64,000 nucleotides of DNA. Origin: Trichormus variabilis 0441. GTDB lineage: Bacteria; Cyanobacteriota; Cyanobacteriia; Cyanobacteriales; Nostocaceae. The stretch lies in contig NZ_CP047242.1 in assembly GCF_009856605.1 (NCBI RefSeq), positions 5,028,001 to 5,092,000 on the forward strand. Direction: 5' to 3'. The translations under genes were made by a program, and so were the position numbers. Shown piece by piece: positions 19,843 through 30,386 of this stretch (its first letter is position 1; each line of letters starts with the position of its first letter). The notes beneath the pieces are model-generated. The model saw only the letters and a list, made by a program, of their open reading frames with translations, made no database searches and had not been told where the DNA came from.

Positions 19843-20205
19843 TCAAAAAGTCTCTGCTTCCACAGAAACGAGAATACAACCATTAATCCTCCAACTATCA
19901 TCTGGTTGTTTCTCCATAAAATACAAAGCCCTGAGAGGAACACCATCGGGTGCTAAAAGCAACACTGGTTGAGTGATATTGTCCTGAATTGTGGTAACGT
20001 TTTCAAAGAAAACTGAGCGTGGACGATACACCGCCGGATAACTCATACTCACCATCCGCAGGAAATTCTCGGCGTTTTGAAATTGCTCTTGAATTGCTGG
20101 AGTAGCACAAGCAAAAGCACTTGGTGCATCATCTTGTTGAAAAGCTGCTAATTGGCTTTCAATCACAGATCGGATGGTAAGAAAATCTTGATCAGTAACT
20201 TCCAT
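19843..20205 (-). CDS. DUF4864 family protein, 120 aa
   Basis: A small soluble protein with an NTF2-like feel: helix-rich N-terminus (FLTIRSVIESQLAAFQQDD), then FACATPAIQEQF and a beta-rich half ending in the WRINGCILV strand. This pattern is typical of DUF4864. No catalytic residues are known for the family. It converges with larE, with only 10 bp between the two stops. A start at ATG 20205 is supported by the conserved N-terminal helix. Confidence 0.8.
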   Translation of the reverse strand: MEVTDQDFLTIRSVIESQLAAFQQDDAPSAFACATPAIQEQFQNAENFLRMVSMSYPAVYRPRSVFFENVTTIQDNITQPVLLLAPDGVPLRALYFMEKQPDDSWRINGCILVSVEAETF

Positions 20206-20363
20206 AAATGTATCAATTACGGTAGTTTTTGTTGACGCTTCACTGTTAAATATTGACTGTTATACAGTTTCTTAATAAAGATGTGCTTTGTTCTCGACTG
20301 TAGAGACGTTGCACGGAACGTCTCTACATCATTTATTTGGTGCAACTTCATAGATGATTAGTA

Positions 20364-21515
20364 TTAACGGTCAACATTTTTGTTTTGAGAGAGTTTGAAT
20401 TCTACCTGTTGGATAGCAAATCGCCACACATCATAACCATCAGCCGACAAATGCAAGCCATCTGTGGTTAAATCAGAACGTAAATTGCCATCACCGTCTG
20501 CAAACCAAGTATGAATATCTAAATAATTTACTTTTTCTTTCTTAGCAATTTGAGCCAGTTTTGTATTAATTTCCCGAATCCGACTATTAGAAATTGTTGG
20601 TAGGTTAGTAGGTAATATAGATTGTATAAAAATCTGAGTCCTGGGGTGAGACTGCCGTAATCTCCGAACCATCTGCCGGTGATTACGCAAAATGACTTCA
20701 TCGCTGGTTCCTTTTCGTAGGTCATTAATCCCAGCCATGATGTAGATAGCATCAGGACGCGTATATGAAAAAGCTGTCAATCTATTGGCGATACCAGTGG
20801 AAGTATCTCCAGATATACCTTGATTTAGCCACAACTTACCAGATGGTAGCTTTTCTCTAGGAAACCACATACTCAAGGAATCCCCAACAAGGATACTGAG
20901 ACGGTTTTTACCTTGACCTTGAGCGATCGCTTTAGCTTCTAGAGCCAATAGACTTTTCCAATCATCATAAGTTAGTTGCTGCTTTTGAGTCGCATCTCGT
21001 AATGATTGGTCACTATCACCATCCTGGCGTGTGTAAATCTGACCTGTTTTCAGTGCAGCTAATCGGTAATAGTAAAGTTGATTACCAGAAGTTAATAGTT
21101 GGTTAGTCGGCTGGGGATTGAGGTTAAAGAATGAGTTTATGGGTGTTGATGATTCTTGATTGGTAAATTGCAGTAAAGGGTTATGAGAACCGGGAATATT
21201 TTTCTCGCCATTCGTTGATTGAGAGGCTTTAGATGGTGACAAAGGTTGACTGCTAAATTCGGGGAAGGATACGTTAAAAAGCGTAGGCAAGCTTTTTTCA
21301 TCTGCATCCTGTGGTAAGCTCTCAAACGCCTGTGATAGTTGGTTACTGAATGGGGATAAAGATATATCCTCGGTAATCACCTCCGGTGAGCTTTGTTTTA
21401 TATCCGATGCGAAACTAGAATTATCTGGCAGGATATTCGATATCTGTGGTAGAGCTGATGCTGGTAGTGTCAATCCTGTTAACAAGCCTACTGCCAACAG
21501 ATAAGAATCCCTCAT
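20364..21515 (-). CDS. Secreted SGNH/GDSL-family hydrolase
   Basis: A 383-aa esterase/lipase-like protein. An N-terminal signal peptide (SYLLAVGLLTGLTLPASAL) and a Ser/Pro/Asn-rich stretch to about residue 165 precede the catalytic domain. Block I is ILVGDSLSMW with the nucleophile Ser, block II has a Gly in NQGISGDTS, block III is AGINDLRKG, and block V is DGLHLSADGY with the catalytic Asp and His. All SGNH residues are present. It probably acts in the periplasm or outside the cell on acyl esters of lipids or polysaccharides. A GTG one codon upstream is a possible start. Monocistronic. Confidence 0.88.
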   Translation of the reverse strand: MRDSYLLAVGLLTGLTLPASALPQISNILPDNSSFASDIKQSSPEVITEDISLSPFSNQLSQAFESLPQDADEKSLPTLFNVSFPEFSSQPLSPSKASQSTNGEKNIPGSHNPLLQFTNQESSTPINSFFNLNPQPTNQLLTSGNQLYYYRLAALKTGQIYTRQDGDSDQSLRDATQKQQLTYDDWKSLLALEAKAIAQGQGKNRLSILVGDSLSMWFPREKLPSGKLWLNQGISGDTSTGIANRLTAFSYTRPDAIYIMAGINDLRKGTSDEVILRNHRQMVRRLRQSHPRTQIFIQSILPTNLPTISNSRIREINTKLAQIAKKEKVNYLDIHTWFADGDGNLRSDLTTDGLHLSADGYDVWRFAIQQVEFKLSQNKNVDR

Positions 21516-21518
21516 CAC

Positions 21519-21908
21519 TTTATGTCTCCTCTGTGTACTTTTTTGTTCTATGACAGTTTTGATTTCCTACATTCAGGAATTTTACTGTTGTTAAAATATT
21601 ATTTTTATTGAAAACGTATAGTTCTGTAAACTAGGTTAACGAGATCATATTTAACAATTCACCAATTCTTTAAAGCACGTCTTGCGGTTGAATTAGTAAA
21701 AATGATTGCACTGATGTTAACAGCCTGTATTAATAGGTCATTAACTAAGTATTATTACTAGCTTTATGACGTATGTAATAATTACTACTTAATTCCAGCA
21801 TATCTTCCGTATCAAAACTTGTAAATATTCATCTTCATCCATTTAAATAAATTTCTATTGGTATAGAAGAAACCAGGATAAAGTGCTAAGATTTAGTCGC
21901 AGTGATTG
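21519..21908. other. Divergent AT-rich spacer
   Basis: It separates the leftward GDSL hydrolase from a small rightward gene and must hold both promoters. One perfect GTA-N8-TAC match, the NtcA consensus, lies at 21775-21788, about 120 bp before the small gene. At this stringency such matches are expected by chance many times in 64 kb, so this is only a candidate. No other structure was seen. Confidence 0.4.
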
Positions 21909-22121
21909 ATGATTCCCCATAATTTTGTGGCTAGAGCTAGTACAGCAATTGGTGTTAGTCCAATTATTAAAGAGATTGTGCAGAAACAGGCACATTCTAC
22001 CCGTTTAACCCTAAAAGAGGTAATTCTCATGGGAATGTTAGCAATAGATAAACTTGACGATCAAGGTCGTCAAGAGTTAGCAGACAAGGTTCATCAAATG
22101 CAAGTTAATGGTGAAATATAA
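21909..22121 (+). CDS. Small hypothetical protein, 70 aa
   Basis: A small, probably helical protein (ARASTAIGVSPIIKEIVQKQ, then LTLKEVILMGMLAIDKLDDQ). Hydrophobic periodicity and the absence of stop-rich or repeat-like sequence suggest a real gene, perhaps a small DNA-binding or antitoxin-like protein, but no domain is recognised. The ATG at 21909 overlaps an in-frame TTG at 21906. It points towards the methyltransferase gene, which runs in the opposite direction. Confidence 0.5.
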   Translation: MIPHNFVARASTAIGVSPIIKEIVQKQAHSTRLTLKEVILMGMLAIDKLDDQGRQELADKVHQMQVNGEI

Positions 22122-22266
22122 ATTTGTTTGCTCTATGTTAGTAGTCACAAGTTCATAACACAATTGATTGGCTATTAAGCGAACAAGAGTAAGGATACAA
22201 ACCCCTAAATTGTTTATGGGAATTGTGCTTCTGGACTCCAAATTTGGAATTTTTTGTAGTGGCTGA

Positions 22267-23172
22267 CTATTCACTAAATCTATAGCGACTTCCCAGAACA
22301 TAATCCTGATTAATTTCCACAGCAATCCAACGACGTTGGAAAGTTTCAGCAACAAACCCAGTAGTATTAGAACCTGCAAATGGGTCTAATACTAAATCCC
22401 CTTCATCAGTCAAGAATTTGATGAAGAACTCAGCAAACCCCTGAGGAAATCTAGCTGGATGTGGTTTAACCCCTGCTGCTTTACAACGTCGTAAATAAGT
22501 ACTGTTGGATTCAGTATTAGCAATTTCTAGCAAATTTGGGGGAATTGCACCCTGATTATCTTTTTGAAACTTATCAGAAATATCATGTCCACTAGGACGA
22601 ACTTGCGCTTTATAACCTTTTTTGAGTAATCGCTTCATACTCTGGCTATAGGGCTTTAAAATTTTTTTGTTATCTGCTTTGGGATTGGGAGTTTTTGATA
22701 GCCACCAAACAATATTTACTGCATCTTTGACACGGACTCTTCTAATAGTTACCCATTCAGCCGGGGTAGGTAATCGTGCAGGATTGTAATGATAGAATTC
22801 CTGAGCCAGAAAAAATCCAACTTCCTTACATAATCTCACTAGCAGTTCGTATTGATAAATACTCCGCACAGGATTTCCTGGAAGGTATGCACCGCCTAAA
22901 TCTAAAATAAATGAACCATTTTCTGCTAAGACTCTCTTAAATTCGTCAGCGAAAGGTAAAAACCATTCAATATATTTTTCTGCGCTTTCGTTACCGTATT
23001 CTTTTTTACGCGTTAAAGCGAATGGTGGTGAAGTGAGGATTAAGTTAACACTGTTGTCGGGGATAGACTTGATAATTTCTAAACAGTCGCCTAAATATAC
23101 TGCTCCGTGTTGCTGAGTATAGGAAGGTATAAAATTAGTTAATTCTATGGTTGTTGTTTGTTGTGAGTTCAA
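22267..23172 (-). CDS. DNA methyltransferase, beta-class, probable N4-cytosine type
   Basis: A 301-aa amino-methyltransferase. Catalytic motif IV is TSPPF at 47-51, and the AdoMet-binding motif I is DPFAGSNTTGF at 263-273. This order (IV, target recognition, I) defines the beta class. SPPF rather than DPPY points to N4-cytosine methylation. No restriction enzyme gene is adjacent, so it is an orphan; its sequence target cannot be read from the protein. One candidate is the GGCC enzyme known in other cyanobacteria. The frame appears to start at TTG 23172; an ATG slightly upstream is out of frame. It ends a leftward run with cynS, 32 bp apart. Confidence 0.88.
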   Translation of the reverse strand: MNSQQTTTIELTNFIPSYTQQHGAVYLGDCLEIIKSIPDNSVNLILTSPPFALTRKKEYGNESAEKYIEWFLPFADEFKRVLAENGSFILDLGGAYLPGNPVRSIYQYELLVRLCKEVGFFLAQEFYHYNPARLPTPAEWVTIRRVRVKDAVNIVWWLSKTPNPKADNKKILKPYSQSMKRLLKKGYKAQVRPSGHDISDKFQKDNQGAIPPNLLEIANTESNSTYLRRCKAAGVKPHPARFPQGFAEFFIKFLTDEGDLVLDPFAGSNTTGFVAETFQRRWIAVEINQDYVLGSRYRFSE

Positions 23173-23204
23173 GCGACATTTTAACTATTGCGATGAGTCA
23201 AAGA

Positions 23205-23645
23205 CTACCACTTTTTGTAAGGTAAGAATTTACCAGACATAGTAATCTTAACGCGATCGCCTTTTGGGTCTGCTTCTTTTTCCACATCCAAGGTAAAGTC
23301 AATTGCACTCATAATTCCATCGCCAAACTTTTCCTGAATGACTTGCTTAATCGGAAAGCCATACACCTGCATAATCTCATAGAAGCGGTAAATCAGTGGG
23401 TCTGTAGGTACAATTGGCCCCAAGCCTTTGATTGGATATTCAGTTAAATGTTGAATATAGCTGGGGTCTAATCCCAATGCTTCCACCAGTAACTTAGCTT
23501 CTTCCTCTGATGCGCTTGCTTGGCGGTAGAATAAGGCAGCAATCCATACTTCATTCCGCCCCAAAATTGCTTCTAAGTCAGCAAAGCTGAGTCCTTGGTC
23601 TTTCTTCGCCTGTAAGAGAGTTTGCGTAATTTCCGGTATCGACAT
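23205..23645 (-). CDS. cynS: Cyanate hydratase (cyanase)
   Basis: A 146-aa enzyme that converts cyanate and bicarbonate to ammonia and CO2 (through carbamate), as a decamer in other bacteria. The catalytic triad is intact: Arg87 and Glu90 in [13 protein letters not shown], and Ser113 in [10 protein letters not shown]. The N-terminal helical domain and FLPYKKW end are typical, and the length is normal. In cyanobacteria cyanase supplies nitrogen and is often under NtcA control, but no GTA-N8-TAC site was found in the 120 bp upstream. No cynABD transporter is adjacent. It may be co-transcribed with the methyltransferase gene downstream. Confidence 0.96.
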   Translation of the reverse strand: MSIPEITQTLLQAKKDQGLSFADLEAILGRNEVWIAALFYRQASASEEEAKLLVEALGLDPSYIQHLTEYPIKGLGPIVPTDPLIYRFYEIMQVYGFPIKQVIQEKFGDGIMSAIDFTLDVEKEADPKGDRVKITMSGKFLPYKKW

Positions 23646-23765
23646 CTGATAAATCTTCTACTGAATTAATTTTGTCAGAGAAAATTCTACCATGACGTAG
23701 CAAGTAATAGGCGATGGTAGGTCATCGTAGTCTTGCTATTCTACCAAGGTGCAAATTGATCTACG

Positions 23766-24194
23766 TTAAACCGCAATCTGACCACTCATACGCTGTTCTA
23801 ATAATTCCAACAACCCATCTACATCCTGCCCGACTTGCTCAAAACAGAGTGGTGGCGGGGGTTCTGGTGCAAACTGAATTAACTTGATTTCACCTCTACC
23901 AATACCAATCATCAAGACTTCAATTTCTGGTTGATTATGTTCAATAATTCCCAAAAGTTCCTGGAGTCGATTTTCTACATTATTATTTAATTTCTCTACA
24001 GCCTCTTGCGGGCAGTAAACAAAATGTGGGGTAGGCTGTAAATCGATACCGATAGTACCTTGGCTATCACCATTTTCTAACCATAACCCCCAAAAAAGTG
24101 CAGCCAAATCTTGCTGGTTTTCTTTGACAAACCTATCTAACTGGCTACGCCACTTACTATCACCTGATTCCGGCTTAGTACTACTAAACATCAT
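23766..24194 (-). CDS. CcmS-like conserved cyanobacterial protein, 142 aa
   Basis: A soluble acidic protein: helix WRSQLDRFVKENQQDLAALF, then GLWLENG, IGIDLQPTPHFVYC, a second helix pair VEKLNNNVENRLQELLGII, a strand VLMIGIGRGEIKLIQF, and a final helix. From memory this pattern resembles the family named CcmS, a chaperone that binds the carboxysome shell protein CcmK1 in Nostoc. I cannot align it here, so a paralogue or a more general family is possible. It lies 120 bp upstream of cynS and 38 bp after an ABC exporter gene, all leftwards. No carboxysome genes are nearby. Confidence 0.55.
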   Translation of the reverse strand: MMFSSTKPESGDSKWRSQLDRFVKENQQDLAALFWGLWLENGDSQGTIGIDLQPTPHFVYCPQEAVEKLNNNVENRLQELLGIIEHNQPEIEVLMIGIGRGEIKLIQFAPEPPPPLCFEQVGQDVDGLLELLEQRMSGQIAV

Positions 24195-24232
24195 AAATAA
24201 TTAGCCATTGGTCAACAGTCAATATTTATTAC

Positions 24233-26041
24233 TCATTTCAAACCACTCTGCACACGCCAGAGGTTAGCATATATTCCATCCTTGTCTAACAATGCTTCAT
24301 GGGTTCCTGACTCCACTAATTGTCCATGTTCCATGACATATATACAATCAGCATTGCGAATTGTGGAAAGACGGTGAGCGATCGCAATTGTAGTTCTATT
24401 GATGGTAATTCGTTCGAGCGATCGCTGAATTGCTGCCTCTGTTTCATTATCCACTGCCGAGGTAGCTTCATCTAAAATCAAAATCGGTGGATTCTTCAAA
24501 ACCGCCCGTGCAATGGCTATTCGTTGTCTTTGTCCCCCAGATAACTTTTGCCCCCTTTCTCCCACAATTGTTTCATAACCCTGGGGTAGATGGCTAATAA
24601 ATTCGTGCGCTTCTGCTATCTTGGCAGCAGTGATGATTTCTTGTTCTGTCGCATCGAAAGTACCGTATGCTATGTTCTCAGCTACCGTGCCATGAAATAG
24701 GAATACATCTTGACTAACTAAACCCATACTACGGCGTAAATCGCGTAACTTTAAATCTTCTATATTGATCCCATCTAAGGTTATTTTCCCAGCTTGCACT
24801 TCATACAAGCGCAGCAGCAGTTTTACTAAAGTACTTTTACCAGAACCAGTAGAACCAACAATAGCAATAGTATTACCTGCGGGTATTTGCAAAGATAAAT
24901 GTTTAACTACAGGTAATCTATCTTTATAGGCAAAAGTAACATTGTTAAATTCCACGGCACCGCGTACTTCTTCTACAGGTAAAGCAATATTTCCTGTATA
25001 CGCTGTAATCGGAGTATCTAACAACTCCATCACTCTATTAGTGGAAGCCATAGCCCTTTGATAAAGATCAAAAGTTTCCCCCAATCTAGTTAAAGGCCAA
25101 AGTAGTAGCTGGACTAAAAATACTAATGAACTATAAGCGCCTACGGACATTCTCCCCGCAACGGTTGCCATACCCCCAAATAGCAGCAATGAGGTAAACC
25201 CTACGAGAATTAGCATCCGAATTAGGGGAATAAAAGCGGCAGACAAGGCGATCGCTCTTGTGTTACTTTGACGATAAGCGGAACTATCTATTTCTAAACG
25301 CCCTTTTTCATACTCTTCCGCCGTAAAGCTTTTAATTGTGGTGATACCACTCAGGTTATTGGACAAACGCCCATTGAGTAACCCTACTTTTTCCCGTACA
25401 TCGGCGTAACGTGGTGCTAGCAATTTCTGGAAAGCCACCGAACCCCACAGAATAAATGGCATTGGTAAAATAGCCATCCAAGCTACGCTGGGAGCCAAAA
25501 TAAAGAAGGCGCCGCCAACGACTACAATAGTCGTGACTACCTGGATAATGTCGTTAGCGCCCACGTCCAAAAAACGTTCTAGTTGGTTAACATCATCACT
25601 GAGGATAGACATTAAACCACCTGTGCTACGTTCTTCAAAATAAGCCAATTCCAATTCTTGTAGGTGACTATATGCGTCCAAACGTAAGTTATGCTGGATA
25701 TTCTGTGCTAGGTTACGCCATAACACGCGATAGCGATATTCAAAAAATGACTCTAGTATCCAAGTGATGACTGTGAGCAGCGCCACAATTAAAAATTGCC
25801 CAAAGATATCTTTTATTCCCAACTGAGCAATGATAGAATCCTGCTGCTTAACTACCACATCCACCGCCATACCAATTAAAGCTGGTGGAGCTAAATCAAA
25901 AAGCTTATTTAGAATTGAACAACCAACCGCCAACAACATTTGTTGACGATACTGGTATCCATAGTCAAACAGGCGCTGTAAAGGATGTGCAGAATGTCTA
26001 CGCCTTTGTAATACCCGGTGAGATGGAGATGCTATAGCCAC
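24233..26041 (-). CDS. ABC transporter, fused membrane and ATPase domains (exporter type)
   Basis: A 602-aa half-transporter of the MsbA/LmrA/Atm1 class that works as a dimer. Six membrane helices span residues about 35-325. The ATPase follows: Walker [15 protein letters not shown] near 395, Q-loop [11 protein letters not shown], signature [14 protein letters not shown], Walker [13 protein letters not shown], and switch His in [13 protein letters not shown]. Substrate cannot be deduced; lipid or multidrug export is typical. It is the first gene of a leftward run with the CcmS-like gene 38 bp downstream. Start ATG at 26041. Confidence 0.93.
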   Translation of the reverse strand: MAIASPSHRVLQRRRHSAHPLQRLFDYGYQYRQQMLLAVGCSILNKLFDLAPPALIGMAVDVVVKQQDSIIAQLGIKDIFGQFLIVALLTVITWILESFFEYRYRVLWRNLAQNIQHNLRLDAYSHLQELELAYFEERSTGGLMSILSDDVNQLERFLDVGANDIIQVVTTIVVVGGAFFILAPSVAWMAILPMPFILWGSVAFQKLLAPRYADVREKVGLLNGRLSNNLSGITTIKSFTAEEYEKGRLEIDSSAYRQSNTRAIALSAAFIPLIRMLILVGFTSLLLFGGMATVAGRMSVGAYSSLVFLVQLLLWPLTRLGETFDLYQRAMASTNRVMELLDTPITAYTGNIALPVEEVRGAVEFNNVTFAYKDRLPVVKHLSLQIPAGNTIAIVGSTGSGKSTLVKLLLRLYEVQAGKITLDGINIEDLKLRDLRRSMGLVSQDVFLFHGTVAENIAYGTFDATEQEIITAAKIAEAHEFISHLPQGYETIVGERGQKLSGGQRQRIAIARAVLKNPPILILDEATSAVDNETEAAIQRSLERITINRTTIAIAHRLSTIRNADCIYVMEHGQLVESGTHEALLDKDGIYANLWRVQSGLK

Positions 26042-26108
26042 AGCCGTTGCAAGTTGTGTGCAACTGATATTACCACAGAGTGGAGACAGGGAGCATGGTG
26101 TGAGACAA

Positions 26109-26152
26109 CGCGGTCTTCTCGACGAGGTGCTACGCGAAGGGTAGGAAGAGAA
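26109..26152. repeat. Spacer repeat of the CTTCTC...ACGCGAAG type
   Basis: Contains ggtcttctcgacgaggtgc followed by tacgcgaagggtaggaag, parts of a palindrome-rich dispersed repeat also seen near 33650-33720 and 58088-58140. It lies between divergent genes. Confidence 0.5.
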
Positions 26153-26215
26153 GAGAACTATTAACTATGGACTGTCAACCGTCAACCTTTAACTAATGAC
26201 TACGGAGAAACAAGC

Positions 26216-27064
26216 TTGAAAAATCAGCAATTGGGAAATTGGCAAACTACTGTGTTCGGAATTTTGGTGGCAATAATTGTGATTATTGGGTTAAATTCCT
26301 TTATTATTATCAATCCAGGGCAGGCAGGAGTGTTGAGTATCTTAGGGAAAGCTAGGGATGGGGCGTTACTAGAGGGAATTCACTTGAAGCCGCCTTTGAT
26401 TTCGGCGATAGATGTTTATGATCTCACCGTCCAAAAATTTGAAGTACCAGCAGAAAGTTCTACCAAGGATTTACAAAATTTGTCTGCTAGGTTTGCTATT
26501 AACTTTCGCTTAGATCCCATTCAGGTGGTAGATGTGAGAAGAAAGCAAGGAACTTTAGAAAATATTGTCTCGAAAATTATCGCGCCCCAAACACAAGAAG
26601 CATTTAAAATCGCTGCGGCTAGAAGAACCGTGGAAGAAGCAATTACCAAGCGGAGTGAATTAAAAGAAGACTTCGATAATGCTTTAGGCGATCGCCTAGA
26701 TAAATATGGAATAATAGTATTAGATACTAGCGTAGTTGACTTGACCTTCTCGCCGGAATTTGCCAGAGCCGTAGAAGAAAAACAAATTGCTGAACAACGC
26801 GCCCAAAGAGCCGTTTACGTAGCGCGAGAAGCCGAACAAGAAGCGCAAGCAGAAATTAATCGAGCCAAAGGAAAAGCAGAAGCCCAAAGACTTTTAGCAG
26901 AAACTCTCAAAGCCCAAGGTGGGCAATTAGTACTGCAAAAAGAAGCCATAGAAGCCTGGAAAACTGGTGGCGCGCAAATGCCCAAAGTTCTAGTCATGGG
27001 TGGAGAATCACAGGGCAGTGTACCCTTTATCTTTAATTTAGGGAACACCCAAAATTTAAACTAA
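26216..27064 (+). CDS. Prohibitin-like SPFH/band-7 membrane protein
   Basis: A 282-aa membrane-anchored scaffold protein. One N-terminal helix (VFGILVAIIVIIGLNSFIII) is followed by an SPFH domain (about 35-200, QAGVLSILGKARDGALLEGI) and an Ala/Glu/Gln-rich coiled coil (EAEQEAQAEINRAKGKAEAQ) that drives oligomer rings. Prohibitin homologues in cyanobacteria sit in the plasma and thylakoid membranes, often with FtsH proteases. The initiator is a TTG at 26216, with GGAGA about 12 bp upstream and no ATG near. The next gene begins within 50 bp of its stop, so the two may be co-transcribed. Confidence 0.88.
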   Translation: MKNQQLGNWQTTVFGILVAIIVIIGLNSFIIINPGQAGVLSILGKARDGALLEGIHLKPPLISAIDVYDLTVQKFEVPAESSTKDLQNLSARFAINFRLDPIQVVDVRRKQGTLENIVSKIIAPQTQEAFKIAAARRTVEEAITKRSELKEDFDNALGDRLDKYGIIVLDTSVVDLTFSPEFARAVEEKQIAEQRAQRAVYVAREAEQEAQAEINRAKGKAEAQRLLAETLKAQGGQLVLQKEAIEAWKTGGAQMPKVLVMGGESQGSVPFIFNLGNTQNLN

Positions 27065-27112
27065 TTGTCTACTCACACACAAACACAACTTAGGAACATA
27101 ATAAAGTCATTT

Positions 27113-27529
27113 ATGTCAATGCCCAATCATCCCAATCTTACCACCGCCGACGCGAAAAAAATCCTCAATAAATTCAACTGCTTAGATATCGCCCCGATTC
27201 TCAAGCCATCAGAAAAAGAATCAGTTCGTCGGGCATTGATTTTGATCACCAAACTTTCTGACTATCAAATATTAGGAATTTGCGCCGATACAGCCGACGA
27301 AGGACTACTAGCTATGAAAACCTACTCTCACGCTTTAGGTTATGAAGTTCCTATTGATCTACCTGTAGTTGAAGGCCCAGTCTACATTAAATTAAATGGC
27401 AAAAATGGTCTGTGTTATCTCGACTCCTACGCAGGACATCATCGCGGTGTCCTAGTATCATGCCAATCTTACTATGAAGGAGGAATTAACGAAATGTATG
27501 GACATCTACCCCTCGACTTATTTGTTTAA
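27113..27529 (+). CDS. DUF1824 family protein
   Basis: A soluble protein of 138 aa from the preferred ATG at 27113; an in-frame TTG at 27065 directly abuts the prohibitin stop and would add 16 residues. The body matches the cyanobacterial DUF1824 family: AKKILNKFNCLDIAPILKPS, ALILITKLSDYQILGICADT, VEGPVYIKLNGKNGLCYLDS and the ending YGHLPLDLFV. The function is unknown. It is likely co-transcribed with the SPFH gene upstream. Confidence 0.85.
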   Translation: MSMPNHPNLTTADAKKILNKFNCLDIAPILKPSEKESVRRALILITKLSDYQILGICADTADEGLLAMKTYSHALGYEVPIDLPVVEGPVYIKLNGKNGLCYLDSYAGHHRGVLVSCQSYYEGGINEMYGHLPLDLFV

Positions 27530-27641
27530 AAGTTTAGATTTAATCTGAGGTACGCTACACTCAATAAGCGTACCTCTTCCTCCTCAAATCTTCTGACCTT
27601 TGCGCCTGGGCGTGAGCTAAACAGTATCTTTTAAAATTGCT

Positions 27642-29582
27642 ATGAGCGTCATCACATTACAATCAGTTAAAAAAGACTTTGGAATCAAAGAAATTTTAAA
27701 AGATGCTAGCTTTAGTTTAGATGCTACTGATAAAGTTGGCTTAATAGGTACAAACGGTTCCGGCAAATCCACTTTATTAAAAATGATCGCCGGCATAGAA
27801 TCTATTGATAGTGGACAAATTCTTTGTACTTCTGGTTCTAAAATCATCTACTTACCCCAACAGCCAGACTTAGATGAAAACCTTACTGTTTTAGAACAAA
27901 TTTTTGCCGACAGTGGCGAACAAATGACCTTAGTACGTGAGTATGAAGAACTTTCTGATAAACTAGCTCACTACCCAGAAGATAGCCAAATCATGTCCCG
28001 TCTTTCTGTTGTCATGCAGCGCATGGACGCAACTAACGCCTGGGAGTTAGAAACCAATGCCAAAATTATCCTCAGCAAACTAGGAATTACTGATTTTGAT
28101 GCGCCCATTGGCAGTTTATCTGGCGGCTATCGTAAGCGTATAGCTTTAGCAACAGCCTTACTTGCAGAACCAGATGTTTTACTGATGGATGAGCCAACAA
28201 ACCATCTGGATGCTTTGTCTGTAGAATGGTTACAAAGCTATCTTAACCGCTTTCGTGGGGCATTATTCCTGATTACACACGATCGCTACTTTTTAGATAA
28301 AGTTACCAACCGCATCATCGAAATCGACCGAGGCGATGTTTACAGCTATGCAGGTAATTACTCATACTACCTGGAAAAGAAAGCTCTGGCGGAAGAATCA
28401 GCCATTAGTACCCAACGCAAACATCAAGGTGTATTGCGGCGAGAACTAGAATGGCTCAAGCGCGGCCCCAAAGCCAGAAGTACCAAACAAAAAGCCCGCA
28501 TTCAACGCGTCCAAGCCATGCGCGAAACTGAGTTTAAACAAACTCAAGGTAAAGTGGATATCTCCACAGTTAGCCGTCGCATTGGCAAAAAAGTGATTGA
28601 TTTGCATAACATTTCTAAAGCCTATAATGACCGCATCTTAATCAAAGATTTTACCTACGAATTTAGCCCGGAAGACCGCATCGGCATTATCGGCGGTAAC
28701 GGTGCTGGCAAGTCTACCTTAATGAATATCATCACCGGGCGTATAGAACCCGATGCCGGTAAAGTAGAAATTGGTTCTACCATCCACATTGGTTATTTTG
28801 ACCAACATTCTGAAGAATTACTCACAGCTGTAGATGAAAATCAGCGCGTGATTGACTACATTAAAGAAGAGGGAGAATTTGTTCAGATAGCCGATGGGAC
28901 AAAAATTACTGCTTCCCAAATGTTAGAACGCTTTCTCTTTCCAGGGAATCAGCAGTATGCACCAATTCATAAACTATCTGGTGGTGAAAAACGCCGATTA
29001 TTTCTCCTGCGTATCCTCATCAGCGCCCCCAATGTCTTAATTTTAGATGAACCGACAAACGATTTAGATGTGCAAACACTAGCAGTCTTAGAAGACTACT
29101 TGGAAGATTTTAGCGGTAGCGTGATTGTAGTTTCCCACGATCGCTACTTTTTAGACCGTACTGTTGATACAATATTTGCCTTGGAAGAAGGTGGAAACCT
29201 GCGGCAATATCCAGGTAATTATTCAGTTTATCTAGACTACAAAAAAGCCGAGGAAGCACAACAAGCAACACTCAACACTAAAGAAAAGACAAAAAATTCC
29301 CCAGAAACAAAAGTTACATCGCAAACTAAAGATGTAGAAACTAAAAAACGGCGTAGACTATCCAATTGGGAAAAGCGGGAATTTACCGAGTTAGAAGGCA
29401 AAATTGCTCAACTAGAGGACGAAAAAACCCAAGCCGAGCAAGCACTAACTCATGTCCCTCCCGGCAATTATACCCAAGTACAAAAACTCTACGAACAAAT
29501 AGAAGCGCTGAAGCAAGCAATTGATGTAGCGACTGAGCGCTGGTTAGAATTAGCGGAGATAGAGTCTTCCGAGAGTGGGTAA
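27642..29582 (+). CDS. ABC-F family ATPase (Uup/EttA-like), two ATP-binding domains
   Basis: A soluble protein of 646 aa with tandem ABC domains and no membrane part, so not a transporter. Domain 1: GTNGSGKSTLLKMI, LSGGYRKRIALATALL, LLMDEPTNHLDALS. A charged linker (RKHQGVLRRELEWLKRGPKA) follows. Domain 2: GGNGAGKSTLMNII, LSGGEKRRLFLLRIL, LILDEPTNDLD. A C-terminal coiled coil (about 550-640) is typical of Uup, which binds nucleic acid. ABC-F proteins act on the ribosome to resolve stalled or misfolded states. The C-terminal extension favours Uup over EttA. Confidence 0.92.
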   Translation: MSVITLQSVKKDFGIKEILKDASFSLDATDKVGLIGTNGSGKSTLLKMIAGIESIDSGQILCTSGSKIIYLPQQPDLDENLTVLEQIFADSGEQMTLVREYEELSDKLAHYPEDSQIMSRLSVVMQRMDATNAWELETNAKIILSKLGITDFDAPIGSLSGGYRKRIALATALLAEPDVLLMDEPTNHLDALSVEWLQSYLNRFRGALFLITHDRYFLDKVTNRIIEIDRGDVYSYAGNYSYYLEKKALAEESAISTQRKHQGVLRRELEWLKRGPKARSTKQKARIQRVQAMRETEFKQTQGKVDISTVSRRIGKKVIDLHNISKAYNDRILIKDFTYEFSPEDRIGIIGGNGAGKSTLMNIITGRIEPDAGKVEIGSTIHIGYFDQHSEELLTAVDENQRVIDYIKEEGEFVQIADGTKITASQMLERFLFPGNQQYAPIHKLSGGEKRRLFLLRILISAPNVLILDEPTNDLDVQTLAVLEDYLEDFSGSVIVVSHDRYFLDRTVDTIFALEEGGNLRQYPGNYSVYLDYKKAEEAQQATLNTKEKTKNSPETKVTSQTKDVETKKRRRLSNWEKREFTELEGKIAQLEDEKTQAEQALTHVPPGNYTQVQKLYEQIEALKQAIDVATERWLELAEIESSESG

Positions 29583-29821
29583 GCGCAACATGATAGCTCG
29601 AAAGCAGAATCTACCATCAAACCTGGCATTAAAGGATGCCCGAATTGCCAACACAAATCAATTCTTTAAAAACTCTGCCACTGAGTTTACCAAAAGTTCG
29701 CCTTAATATTGACAATCAGATGTTACTCTTTGTCTGAGTGGAAGTTTGACTAGGTTTTCAGGTTAGTGCTTTTCATCGGGCTATTGATAACTTTAGCCGT
29801 GCATCCAATAGTTAGATATAG

Positions 29822-30334
<513 letters not shown>

Positions 30335-30386
30335 ATTGCAGTATTAACTATTAGGCTGCTGGATTTTATTTATCTGGGAAAGGTGC

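Noticed and set aside
21775..21788. Perfect GTA-N8-TAC (NtcA-type) match
   Set aside because: Six fixed bases occur by chance about 15 times in 64 kb, and no -10 box lies at the expected distance.
22077..22379. 100-codon minus-strand frame
   Set aside because: It overlaps the real methyltransferase gene in another frame and the end of the 70-aa gene.
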